From contig CAAGJU010000255.1 in assembly GCA_900770225.1 (NCBI GenBank), positions 1-6,824 on the forward strand: a DNA stretch of 6,824 nucleotides, given 5' to 3'. A program made the translations under genes and the position numbers. The notes below the pieces were generated by a model. That model was given only the letters and a program-made list of their open reading frames with translations, was not told the DNA's origin and did no database searches. This stretch comes from Lachnospiraceae bacterium. Its GTDB lineage: Bacteria; Bacillota; Clostridia; Lachnospirales; Lachnospiraceae. Of the stretch, positions 1 to 6,592 are shown piece after piece (within the stretch, counting starts at the first letter, position 1; every line of letters begins with the position of its first letter).

Positions 1-11
1 AGGAGGTATGT

Positions 12-1616
12 ATGGGAGCAAAGGAACTGATTGAGAGCGGAAAAACTGCCCTTGGTATCGAATTCGGATCGACAAGAATCAAGGCTGTCATGATCGATCT
101 GGATGGCAATGTGCTGGCGACGGGTGTGTATGACTGGGAGAACCAGCTGAAAAACGGCATCTGGACCTATGATTATGACGAGATCGATCGCGGATTCCGC
201 GGATGCTACACATCGCTCCGTGAGGATGTGGAGAAGAAATACGGGGTCACGATTAAGAAACTCGGAGCACTCGGCATCAGCGCCATGATGCATGGCTATA
301 TCGCTCTGGATAAGGACGGAAAGCCGATAGCACCGTTCCAGACATGGCGGAATACGAATACACAGAAGGCTGCGGATGAGATGACGGAGCTCTTCAACTT
401 CAATATCCCGCTTCGCTGGACAAGTGCGCATCTGTATCAGTGCGTGCTGGATCATGAAGAGCATCTGAAAAATGTGGATTTCGTCACCACGCTGGATTCC
501 TACATGCATTTTCGCCTGACCGGACGAAAAGTGACCGGCGTCGGCGATGCTTCCGGTATTTTCCCGATCGATTCAACGAAGATCGATTACGATGCAAAAA
601 TGATGGCGGCGTTTGACGGACTGATCGCAAAGCAGGGCTATGACTTCAAAGCGGAAGATCTCTTCCCGAAGGTACTGCCGGCCGGCGCAGATGCCGGAAC
701 GCTGACACCTGAGGGTGCCGCACTGCTCGATGAGAGCGGCAATCTGGAGCCCGGTGTGCCGATGGCTCCGCCGGAAGGCGATGCGGGAACAGGCATGGTA
801 GCGACCAATTCGGTGGCACCCGGCACCGGCAATGTATCTGCCGGCACGAGTACCTTCGCCATGATCGTACTGGAAAAAGGGCAGACCATGAAGAAGCTCC
901 ACCGCGAGATCGACATGGTGACCACACCAGACGGCGCGCCCTGCGCGATGTCTCATGCCAACAACGGCACCACGGATCTCAATGCGTGGGTAGGTATTTT
1001 TAAGGAATTCTGCGATCTGATGGGCGTGAAGGCCGATATGGGAGAACTCTTCGGAAAGCTTTACCGGCATTCGCTGGAGGGTGATCCTGACTGCGGAGGT
1101 CTCCTTGCCTATGGCTATTACTCCGGTGAGAACGTGACCATGCTGAATGAGGGACGGCCGCTCTATACGAGAATGCCGGAGAGCCATTTCAATCTCGCCA
1201 ATCTGATGCGCGTGAACCTGTATACTTCCCTTGGCGCTGTCAAGCTCGGCATGGATATTCTGACAAAGGAAGAGCATGTGCGCATTGACCGGATTACCGG
1301 TCACGGCGGACTTTTCAAGACAGAAGGCGTTGCACAGAACTATCTGGCAGCGGCCATCAACGCACCGGTCACTGTCATGAAGACCGCGAGCGAGGGTGGC
1401 CCCTGGGGTATGGCCGTGCTGGCGGCGTACCTGATCGACGGAGAGGCTTCCGGCCTTTCTCTCGGCGATTACCTGGATAAGAAGATTTTTGCCGGACAGG
1501 AGGGCATCACTGTTCAGCCGGATCCGAAGGACGTCGAGGGCTACGAGACATTTGCGGCGCATTACAGAGCAGGCATCCCGGTGGAGAAGGCTGCCATCGA
1601 CAATCTTCGCTGGTGA
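12..1616 (+). CDS. FGGY-family carbohydrate kinase, probable pentulokinase (xylulokinase/ribulokinase-like)
   Basis: A 534-aa cytosolic kinase expected to phosphorylate a pentulose with ATP. The ATG at 12 follows AGGAGG at 1-6 with 5-nt spacing. Seen: a phosphate-binding loop GIEFGSTRIK at residues 15-24; an MHG sugar-site motif at 93-95; QTWRNT near 110-115; GDASG at 178-182, as in the DASG motif of xylulokinases; the expected catalytic-base Asp at D257 in EGDAGTG; a second phosphate motif SAGTSTF at 276-282; and the adenosine-site motifs GHGGLF (430-435) and EGGPWGMA (461-468). Both actin-fold domains are therefore complete. The length is nearer ribulokinase AraB (about 566 aa) than E. coli XylB (484 aa), so the substrate is left open between D-xylulose and L-ribulose. 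One oddity is Glu17 where most FGGY kinases have Asp in the first phosphate loop. The nearby transketolase suits a pentose pathway. Upstream partners such as an isomerase or epimerase would lie outside the window. Confidence 0.9.
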   Translation: MGAKELIESGKTALGIEFGSTRIKAVMIDLDGNVLATGVYDWENQLKNGIWTYDYDEIDRGFRGCYTSLREDVEKKYGVTIKKLGALGISAMMHGYIALDKDGKPIAPFQTWRNTNTQKAADEMTELFNFNIPLRWTSAHLYQCVLDHEEHLKNVDFVTTLDSYMHFRLTGRKVTGVGDASGIFPIDSTKIDYDAKMMAAFDGLIAKQGYDFKAEDLFPKVLPAGADAGTLTPEGAALLDESGNLEPGVPMAPPEGDAGTGMVATNSVAPGTGNVSAGTSTFAMIVLEKGQTMKKLHREIDMVTTPDGAPCAMSHANNGTTDLNAWVGIFKEFCDLMGVKADMGELFGKLYRHSLEGDPDCGGLLAYGYYSGENVTMLNEGRPLYTRMPESHFNLANLMRVNLYTSLGAVKLGMDILTKEEHVRIDRITGHGGLFKTEGVAQNYLAAAINAPVTVMKTASEGGPWGMAVLAAYLIDGEASGLSLGDYLDKKIFAGQEGITVQPDPKDVEGYETFAAHYRAGIPVEKAAIDNLRW

Positions 1617-1623
1617 AACCAGG

Positions 1624-1840
1624 CGTCCGGGCGCGGATATTTCACATAGGAATATCGCGTCCAGATGCAGATATTTCACATAGAAAATCACGTCCAGATG
1701 CAGATATTTCACATAGAAAATCACGTCCGGATGCAGATATTTCACATAGGAATATCATGTCCAGATGCAGATATTTCACATAGGAATATTACGTTCGGAC
1801 GCAGATGTTTCACAGAGGAATATCGCGACCAGACACAGAC
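1624..1840. repeat. Tandem array of 33/34-bp repeats with hairpin potential
   Basis: Six head-to-tail copies lie at 1624-1657, 1658-1690, 1691-1723, 1724-1757, 1758-1791 and 1792-1825, with a degenerate partial copy at 1826-1840. The unit starts CGTCC(A/G)GATGCAGATATT and continues TTCACATAG(G)AA(T)ATC(A/G). Copies are 33 nt when the tail reads AGAAAATCA and 34 nt when it reads AGGAATATCR. Copies 2 and 3 are identical; copies 1 and 6 at the edges are the most diverged. The longer form carries an inverted repeat GATATT/AATATC around a 9-nt centre. In copy 1 the stem extends outward into GGGCGC paired with GCGTCC of the next copy (1629-1641 with 1651-1662, one bulge and one G-T pair). There are no spacers, so this is not a CRISPR. 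It begins 8 nt after the kinase stop codon, where a terminator would be expected. Function unknown. Confidence 0.9.
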
Positions 1841-1887
1841 TCCGGGAAGGATTTGCGCGGAATGCCTGAAAATGCTTAGTTCGGGTG

Positions 1888-1916
1888 TTTTTAATTCAGG
1901 ACTCCCGTGTTATACT
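1888..1916 (+). promoter_or_regulatory. Probable sigma-A promoter with extended -10 for the transketolase genes
   Basis: TATACT at 1911-1916 matches the -10 consensus at five of six bases. It is preceded by TG at 1908-1909 with one intervening base, which makes it an extended -10. At 17-bp spacing the -35 region is a weak TTTTTA at 1888-1893, the usual trade-off for extended -10 promoters. Transcription would begin near 1922-1925 and leave a leader of about 75 nt before the ATG at 2000. This is inferred from sequence only. Confidence 0.6.
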
Positions 1917-1955
1917 CATAACTGGTTTCAGGAAAGACACAGGTTTTACTTTTGT

Positions 1956-1980
1956 CGGGAGATTGTCAGAACGATCTCCG
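1956..1980 (+). promoter_or_regulatory. Leader hairpin just upstream of the transketolase ribosome binding site
   Basis: The arm CGGGAGATTGT (1956-1966) pairs with ACGATCTCCG (1971-1980) around a CAGA tetraloop, giving about ten pairs with one bulged G and one G-T pair. It ends 10 nt before the GGAG at 1991-1994. No U-tract follows, so it is not an intrinsic terminator. It could stabilise the mRNA or tune translation. It does not match any riboswitch class I can recognise. Confidence 0.5.
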
Positions 1981-1999
1981 GTTGTAAAGAGGAGCAGCT

Positions 2000-2836
2000 A
2001 TGGACAATAAAGAGTTAAAGCGTATTGCCAATCAGGTTCGCAAAGACATCATTGTCGGCGTACATGCGGCAAAGTCCGGTCATCCGGGCGGATCACTTTC
2101 TGCCGCGGAGATTTTTACGTATCTGTATTTTGAGGAGATGAATGTAGATCCGAAGAATCCGAAGGATCCGGACCGTGACCGCTTCGTCCTCTCCAAGGGT
2201 CATACGGCGCCCGGCTATTACGGCGCACTCGCAGAGAAGGGATTTTTCCCGCGCGAGGATATGAAAACGCTGCGTCACACAGGTTCTTACCTGCAGGGAC
2301 ATCCGAACATGAATGAGATCCCCGGCGTAGATATGAGTTCCGGATCGCTCGGACAGGGCATTTCCGCTGCTGTCGGCATGGCGCTCGCAGGAAAACTTCG
2401 CAAGAAGGATTACCGCGTGTATACGCTGCTCGGCGACGGTGAGATCGAAGAGGGCCAGGTATGGGAGGCTTCCATGTTTGCCGGAAACCATGCGCTGGAC
2501 AATCTCTGCGTGATCGTTGACAACAACAATCTGCAGATCGACGGACCGATCACGGAGGTCAACTCCCCGTATCCGATCGACCGCAAGTTTGAGGCATTCA
2601 AATTCCATGTGATCAATGTGGCTGACGGCAATGATTTTGATCAGCTTCGCGCGGCTTTTAAGGAGGCGCGTGAGGTAAAGGGCATGCCGACGGCCATCAT
2701 CTGCAAGACTGTCAAGGGCAAGGGCGTTTCCTTCATGGAAAACGAAGTCGGCTGGCATGGCAAAGCTCCGAATGATGAGCAGTTCGCCGTGGCAATGGCA
2801 GACCTTGAGAAAATCGATGAGGAGGTAAACGCATAA
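2000..2836 (+). CDS. Transketolase, N-terminal (TPP-binding) subunit
   Basis: A 278-aa subunit carrying the pyrophosphate-binding half of transketolase, which moves a two-carbon ketol unit between sugar phosphates in the non-oxidative pentose phosphate pathway using thiamine diphosphate and a divalent metal. Seen: SGHPGGS at 26-32, with His28 at the conserved active-site position; SKGH at 65-68; LQGHPN at 98-103; GSLGQG at 115-120; and the TPP/metal motif GDG (145-147) ending in the NNN run at 175-177. The protein ends before the pyrimidine-binding domain, as expected for the two-gene form common in Clostridia and archaea rather than a truncation. The ATG at 2000 has GGAG at 1991-1994 with 5-nt spacing. 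Its stop overlaps the next start by one base (TAATG), so the two subunits are almost certainly co-translated and assemble together. A promoter candidate lies at 1888-1916. Confidence 0.96.
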   Translation: MDNKELKRIANQVRKDIIVGVHAAKSGHPGGSLSAAEIFTYLYFEEMNVDPKNPKDPDRDRFVLSKGHTAPGYYGALAEKGFFPREDMKTLRHTGSYLQGHPNMNEIPGVDMSSGSLGQGISAAVGMALAGKLRKKDYRVYTLLGDGEIEEGQVWEASMFAGNHALDNLCVIVDNNNLQIDGPITEVNSPYPIDRKFEAFKFHVINVADGNDFDQLRAAFKEAREVKGMPTAIICKTVKGKGVSFMENEVGWHGKAPNDEQFAVAMADLEKIDEEVNA

Positions 2837-3780
2837 TGGCAGACGTGAAGAAGATCGCTACCCGTGAGAGCTATGGCAACGCGCTGGTAGAACTCGGAAA
2901 AGAGCATGATGACCTGATCGTTCTGGACGCCGACCTGGCAGGCGCTACCAAGACCGGTATTTTTAAGAAAGCATACCCGGACCGCTTCTTCGACTGCGGT
3001 ATCGCCGAGGCAGATATGATGGGCATTGCTGCCGGACTGGCTACGACCGGCTTTGTGCCTTTCGCAAGTACATTTGCCATGTTTGCCGCAGGACGTGCTT
3101 TTGAGCAGGTGCGCAACTCCATCGGTTATCCGCATCTGAATGTAAAAATCGGCGCTACCCATGCCGGCATTTCCGTCGGCGAGGACGGCGCATCTCATCA
3201 GTGCTGCGAGGATATCGCCCTGATGCGTACCATCCCCGGCATGACGATCATCGTTCCCTCGGATGATATCGAGGCAAAGGCTGCTGTGAAGGCAGCCTAT
3301 GAGATGGAAGGACCCTGCTATCTCCGCTTCGGCAGACTGGCAGTTCCGGTCATCAACGACCGTCCGGATTACAAATTCGAGATCGGCAAGGGCATCACGC
3401 TCCGTGAGGGAAGTGATCTGACGATCGTTGCCACCGGTCTTGAAGTTGGCGCTGCCCTGGAGGCGGCAGACCGTCTGGCAAAAGACGGCGTTTCCGCTGA
3501 GGTGATCAATATCCACACCATCAAACCAATCGATGAGGATCTGCTCATTGCATCCGCATCGAAGACAGGTAAAGTGGTAACCGTAGAAGAGCATTCCGTG
3601 ATCGGCGGCCTCGGCGGCGCAGTAGCTGAAGTTCTCAGCGAGAAGTGCCCGACAAAGATGCACCGCATCGGCGTCTACGATGTATTCGGCGAATCCGGCC
3701 CTGCTGTTGAACTTCTGCACAAATACGGACTTGACGGCGACGGCGTTTACGCAGCCATCCGCAGCTGGCTGGATGCGTGA
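2836..3780 (+). CDS. Transketolase, C-terminal (pyrimidine-binding) subunit
   Basis: A 314-aa subunit that completes the transketolase begun by the preceding gene. Seen: CGIAEADMMG, where E58 is the glutamate that activates the aminopyrimidine ring of TPP in this superfamily; the following AGLATTGFVPFASTF segment typical of the PYR domain; HAGISVGEDGASHQ at 109-122, matching the substrate-binding loop shared by transketolases and DXP synthases; and a C-terminal transketolase_C-type domain from about residue 190 (DLTIVATG) through VVTVEEHSVIGGLGG. The start ATG overlaps the upstream stop codon, and GGAGG at 2821-2825 inside the upstream gene serves as its binding site. Length is normal for the split form. 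DXP synthase is excluded because both halves are separate and lack that enzyme's longer N-terminal part. A probable terminator follows at 3816. Confidence 0.96.
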   Translation: MADVKKIATRESYGNALVELGKEHDDLIVLDADLAGATKTGIFKKAYPDRFFDCGIAEADMMGIAAGLATTGFVPFASTFAMFAAGRAFEQVRNSIGYPHLNVKIGATHAGISVGEDGASHQCCEDIALMRTIPGMTIIVPSDDIEAKAAVKAAYEMEGPCYLRFGRLAVPVINDRPDYKFEIGKGITLREGSDLTIVATGLEVGAALEAADRLAKDGVSAEVINIHTIKPIDEDLLIASASKTGKVVTVEEHSVIGGLGGAVAEVLSEKCPTKMHRIGVYDVFGESGPAVELLHKYGLDGDGVYAAIRSWLDA

Positions 3781-3815
3781 AAATCCGTTGTAAATAATCT
3801 GAATACTTAAGAGTG

Positions 3816-3849
3816 CTCTCCGGCTGCTGACTGGCGGTCGGAGAGTTTA
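3816..3849 (+). terminator. Probable weak intrinsic terminator after the transketolase genes
   Basis: CTCTCCG (3816-3822) pairs perfectly with CGGAGAG (3839-3845), with a 16-nt intervening segment and a short T-rich tail (TTTAC) after it. It lies 35 nt past the transketolase stop codon, which is the expected place. The long loop and short T-run make it weaker than a classic terminator. The palindromic element beginning at 3908 may also stop transcription. Confidence 0.5.
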
Positions 3850-3907
3850 CTGTATTAAATGTTGACATGCAGACAGTTAAGGAGCATGCATAGATAACTG
3901 AAGGACA

Positions 3908-4151
3908 ATCAGAATAGCAGATACTCCCAATCCGCAACCATCCGCAGACGCCGGTGGTTAGCTGACGTGATAAAACACGCTTTGCGTGTTTTATCACGTT
4001 ATCGCGGCGTTCGCCTCACCGTATCACGCTTCGCGTGTACGGATGCGGCTCACTGCTCGCGTAAATCCGAGCGAAGCGAAGGGTGAGGTTACCACCGCTG
4101 CGTCGAGGACGAGCGAGAGCGTGTTGCGGATGGAAGTATCTGCTTTCTGAT
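3908..4151. repeat. Element A: about 244-bp nested palindromic intergenic element with terminal inverted repeats
   Basis: The ends are inverted repeats. ATCAGAA plus AGCAGATACT on the left (3908-3925, one extra T) matches the complement of 4135-4151. Inside, ATCCGCAA (3930-3937) pairs with TTGCGGAT (4124-4131). Further in, GACGCCGGTGGTTA (3947-3960) pairs imperfectly with 4090-4104. Within that are a 16-bp perfect stem with a TTT loop (3965-3999), CCTCACC (4014-4020) facing GGTGAGG (4082-4088), a hairpin at 4019-4042 with a TTC loop (competing for two bases of the previous stem), and GCTCG (4055-4059) facing CGAGC (4068-4072). No protein is credible here. The right end stops 5 nt before the AGGAGG of the response-regulator gene. 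It resembles a MITE or REP-like element, or DNA encoding a folded RNA. It shares blocks with the element at 6593-6824. Confidence 0.85.
3965..3999. repeat. Perfect 16-bp hairpin inside element A
   Basis: ACGTGATAAAACACGC (3965-3980) and its exact reverse complement (3984-3999) flank a TTT loop. No T-tract follows on the + strand, so it is not a standard terminator. It lies in a segment of element A that has no counterpart in element B, and may be an insertion within the loop of the element's core stem. Confidence 0.9.
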
Positions 4152-4170
4152 GAAACAGGAGGATCAGCGG

Positions 4171-5808
4171 ATGTATAAAGTACTGATCGCAGACGACGAG
4201 GGCATCGCACTTCGCTCCCTCTCATACATCATCGAAAATACATGGAAGGACCAGTGCACCGTGCGCTCGGCTGACACAGGACGCACGGTCATCGAGATCG
4301 CTGAGACCTTCCGGCCGGATGTGGCTGTCATGGATATCCAGATGCCGGGCATCAACGGTATTGAAGCTATCAAGGAGATCCGCAAGTTTTCCCCTCAGAC
4401 GCTTTTTATCATCGTCACAGCCTATGATCAGTTCGATTATGCCAAAGAGGCCATTGACCTCGGCGTGCTCTGCTATCTGACCAAGCCGCTTGACCGGGAT
4501 AAATTCGTGGATGTGATGAACGGCGCTTTTGCGCAGATTGACAGGGAGAAAAAGAAACGCAGCAACGACCTGAAGATCTGGGAAAAGCTGGAAACCGTTG
4601 TCCCGATGATCGAGAGCGGTTTTGTCTATTCCCTGCTTCTGCGTGACAGTACGGATGAGGATATTTCGAGGTATAAGCAGCTTCTGGACATCACGGAGGA
4701 TGCGGGTTATGTCATTCTGATCGAGTGCGGTGATGAGCCGGAGAAGACAGAGACCGGGAAGGAAAGCAGAGCGGCGGGCAGTGATCCGCTGGAAAATACC
4801 ATTGGCACCGGCATCCGGATTCAGAAGTATTATCCGCGTTTCCGCAGTTTCCTGAAAGATTCCATTCCGAACATCATCGTGGGGCAGATCGTAATGAACA
4901 AGATCCCGGCGGTGGTGCCGCACAGCATGGAGAAATCCAGCTACAGCGAGCGGATTGCCGTGATCGACCGTCTGCGCCGCGTGGTGCAGCAGATGGAGGA
5001 AAAAACAGGCTCCGTCTTCCGCGTGGGTATCGGCAATGTCTGTCCGCTCGGCGATATGCAGCAGTCATTTTCCACAGCCATGAAGTCTCTTCACGTGGGA
5101 AATGACAAGGTCTCTCATGCGGACGACCTTCCGGTGGCATGTGAGTATGAGGACAATTATCCGCTGAATCTGGAAAAAGAAATTTTTGATGCGGTGCAGA
5201 AGGGAAATCGCGAGACGGCGGAGAACTCGTCATCTTCATTTTTTGACTGGATGGTGGAAACCTACGAGCCGAAAAATGATTCCAGCGTACGGCTGAAGGC
5301 ACTGGAATTTGTCCTGTGGGCTGAACATCTCAGCTTCTTCGATGGCGGCCTCGGCGTGTACCGCATGACTGACCGGGGCAATTACCTCGACGAGGTACAG
5401 AATCTGGATGTCGCCTCCCTGAAGAAATGGTATGTGAGCAAAATCGGACGCGCGGCCGGCAAACTGGAGACGAAGACCAGGAGCCGGGCCGACAGCCTGA
5501 TCGACGCGGCGAAAAAATACATCGATACGCATTATCAGAATGATATCTCGCTGGATGATATTTCGCAGGAGCTTGACATCAGCCCTTATTATTTCAGCCG
5601 GATCTTCAAGGAGGAAGCCGGTGTGACCTTCGTGGAATATCTGACGAATGTGCGCATGGACAAGGCTAAGGAAATGCTCAGAAATCCCGAGATTTCCGTC
5701 AAGGATATCGGCTCTGCCGTGGGATATCAGGATGCGAATTATTTCAGCCGCATTTTCAAGAGACTTGAGGGTAGGACGCCGACGGAATATCGCGGGGAGA
5801 ACTCATAA
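4171..5808 (+). CDS. YesN-type response regulator: receiver plus AraC-family DNA-binding domain
   Basis: A 545-aa cytoplasmic transcription regulator of a two-component system. The receiver covers about residues 1-125: acidic pair D8-D9, phospho-acceptor D55 in VAVMDIQMPG, T83 in IIVTAYD, and K105 in YLTKPL, all the residues needed for phosphotransfer. The middle, about 130-435, is poorly conserved. Its FRVGIGNV segment (R284-G288) followed by a LGDMQQSFSTAMKSL helix fits the degenerate GGDEF-like domain seen in YesN proteins. The AraC domain covers 442-541, with two helix-turn-helix units each containing YFSRIFK and a closing GRTPTEYR. I place the start at 4171 because AGGAGG at 4157-4162 sits 8 nt upstream and the protein then begins MYKVLIADDE. 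The in-frame ATG at 4150 lies inside the terminal inverted repeat and before that site. YesN regulators usually pair with a YesM histidine kinase and control sugar uptake; none is visible here. Targets are unknown. Confidence 0.93.
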   Translation: MYKVLIADDEGIALRSLSYIIENTWKDQCTVRSADTGRTVIEIAETFRPDVAVMDIQMPGINGIEAIKEIRKFSPQTLFIIVTAYDQFDYAKEAIDLGVLCYLTKPLDRDKFVDVMNGAFAQIDREKKKRSNDLKIWEKLETVVPMIESGFVYSLLLRDSTDEDISRYKQLLDITEDAGYVILIECGDEPEKTETGKESRAAGSDPLENTIGTGIRIQKYYPRFRSFLKDSIPNIIVGQIVMNKIPAVVPHSMEKSSYSERIAVIDRLRRVVQQMEEKTGSVFRVGIGNVCPLGDMQQSFSTAMKSLHVGNDKVSHADDLPVACEYEDNYPLNLEKEIFDAVQKGNRETAENSSSSFFDWMVETYEPKNDSSVRLKALEFVLWAEHLSFFDGGLGVYRMTDRGNYLDEVQNLDVASLKKWYVSKIGRAAGKLETKTRSRADSLIDAAKKYIDTHYQNDISLDDISQELDISPYYFSRIFKEEAGVTFVEYLTNVRMDKAKEMLRNPEISVKDIGSAVGYQDANYFSRIFKRLEGRTPTEYRGENS

Positions 5809-5863
5809 ATTCGTGAAGGATACTGATCAGGAAGCGCATGGTCCACGGAAGCGCAGAGAACGG

Positions 5864-5980
5864 GTAACAGACAGAAATATGCATTGTCTGCAGCAGTGGA
5901 GAGAATGTGTAACGGAAGATGTACTGTTCGCAGCAATGGAGACAGAAGGAAAAATACTCTGTCCGGATCAGTGGAGAGTA
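5864..5980. repeat. Three degenerate copies of a short repeat upstream of the unknown gene
   Basis: Related segments occur at 5881-5903 (GCATTGTCTGCAGCAGTGGA then GAG), at 5921-5943 (GTACTGTTCGCAGCAATGGA then GAC) and at about 5957-5978 (CTCTGTCCGGATCAGTGGA then GAG). The first two are 40 bp apart and the third about 35 bp further. GTAAC precedes the first two copies (5864 and 5909). Similarity is partial, so this may be an old tandem duplication or a chance pattern. No terminator is evident after the regulator gene in 5809-5860. Confidence 0.4.
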
Positions 5981-6015
5981 ATGCAAAAGGTCGTGAAAAT
6001 AAGGAGAAAGCGGTT

Positions 6016-6570
6016 ATGAGAGCTGAACTGAGGGAGTTCTACCGTGAAAAGGATCCTGTGCGCAGACGGGAAATAATCGGCGCACTTGCAGAAACAGATG
6101 GCGGTGAAAACGCTGACGTCCGGCTGGCCGGCCGTCTGTTCACACTGCGCTATGGAACGGATGACAGGACAGACATCGATTACTTTATCCGGTCCATGCT
6201 GACCCTGATGAGCATCAGCAGGGCACCATCTTTTTTCACCGGACATCAGAAGAGGCAGGTGGAGAAGATCGTCCGCGAACTGGGCATTACCGAAGCCGAA
6301 GAACTGATCGCAGCAGGAAAACTCACCAGAGACGAGGCTGAGGAAATCCTGTACGCGGAATTTCAGAGTGCTGCGAAGACATACGTGGATACCTGCTCCG
6401 ACGGAGAATACCATCGCCTGCTGGGCCTCGCGGCAGCCACGGAGAGCAGCAGGAAGACTGCCATGCAGAAAGACATAGCCGATATGGGCCGCGCGGTCGC
6501 AGAACGCTTCCACATGGAGGAGCCGCTGCGCGTGTGGTGCCGGGCGCTCGAGGACACAGCTGACATCTGA
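6016..6570 (+). CDS. Hypothetical protein, 184 aa, helical and charged, function unknown
   Basis: The start at 6016 is chosen because AAGGAG at 6001-6006 sits 9 nt upstream. The in-frame ATG at 5884 has no such site and its extra 44 residues are low-complexity and basic. The protein opens MRAELREFYREKDPVRRREI and is rich in Arg, Glu and Ala. It looks mostly alpha-helical, with no signal peptide, membrane segment or metal-binding cluster. Two cysteines appear (in DTCSDG and VWCRAL), too far apart to suggest a known motif. The opening EFYREKDPVRRRE and the later SRAPSFFTGHQKRQVEKI segment remind me of an uncharacterised Lachnospiraceae family I recall as DUF6553; this is memory, not a search. 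It follows the response regulator by 207 nt in the same direction, so co-transcription is possible but not shown. Its end runs into palindromic repeat sequence. Confidence 0.78.
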   Translation: MRAELREFYREKDPVRRREIIGALAETDGGENADVRLAGRLFTLRYGTDDRTDIDYFIRSMLTLMSISRAPSFFTGHQKRQVEKIVRELGITEAEELIAAGKLTRDEAEEILYAEFQSAAKTYVDTCSDGEYHRLLGLAAATESSRKTAMQKDIADMGRAVAERFHMEEPLRVWCRALEDTADI

Positions 6571-6592
6571 GCTTTCTGATCCGTACAGTGGG

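Noticed and set aside
573..1745. Long minus-strand open frame opposite the kinase gene and repeats
   Set aside because: It is antisense to a gene with full FGGY motifs. Its N-terminal part is just a translation of the 33-bp repeats, with no binding site or recognisable domain.
1624..1840. CRISPR array
   Set aside because: The copies are directly abutting with no unique spacers, and no cas genes are present.
1665..2018. Plus-strand frame encoding repeated MQIFHIENHV-like peptides
   Set aside because: The repeat peptide arises only because 33 is a multiple of three. The 34-nt copies shift the frame and destroy the periodicity, it has no binding site, and it overlaps the promoter and the transketolase start.
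2641..3720. Long minus-strand open frame opposite the transketolase subunits
   Set aside because: It spans both transketolase genes antisense, resembles no family, and reflects codon bias of the real genes.
3868..3893. Tiny open frames near AAGGAG at 3879-3884
   Set aside because: The ATG after this site is only one base away and its frame has three codons. The other frame starts before the site and is eight codons long.
3862..3896. Promoter based on a perfect TTGACA at 3862-3867
   Set aside because: No acceptable -10 hexamer occurs 16-18 bp downstream. The nearest candidate, TAGATA at 3891, is too far and a poor match.
4150..4170. Upstream ATG as start of the response regulator
   Set aside because: It lies inside the terminal inverted repeat, has no binding site, and would place AGGAGG (4157-4162) within the coding sequence. 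The ATG at 4171 fits the receiver fold exactly.
3635..4225. Minus-strand open frames across element A
   Set aside because: They are translations of palindromic repeat sequence or run antisense to real genes, with no start signals.
5884..6015. Upstream ATG extending the 184-aa protein by 44 residues
   Set aside because: There is no binding site, the extension is basic and made from the degenerate repeats, and the ATG at 6016 has AAGGAG at the right distance.
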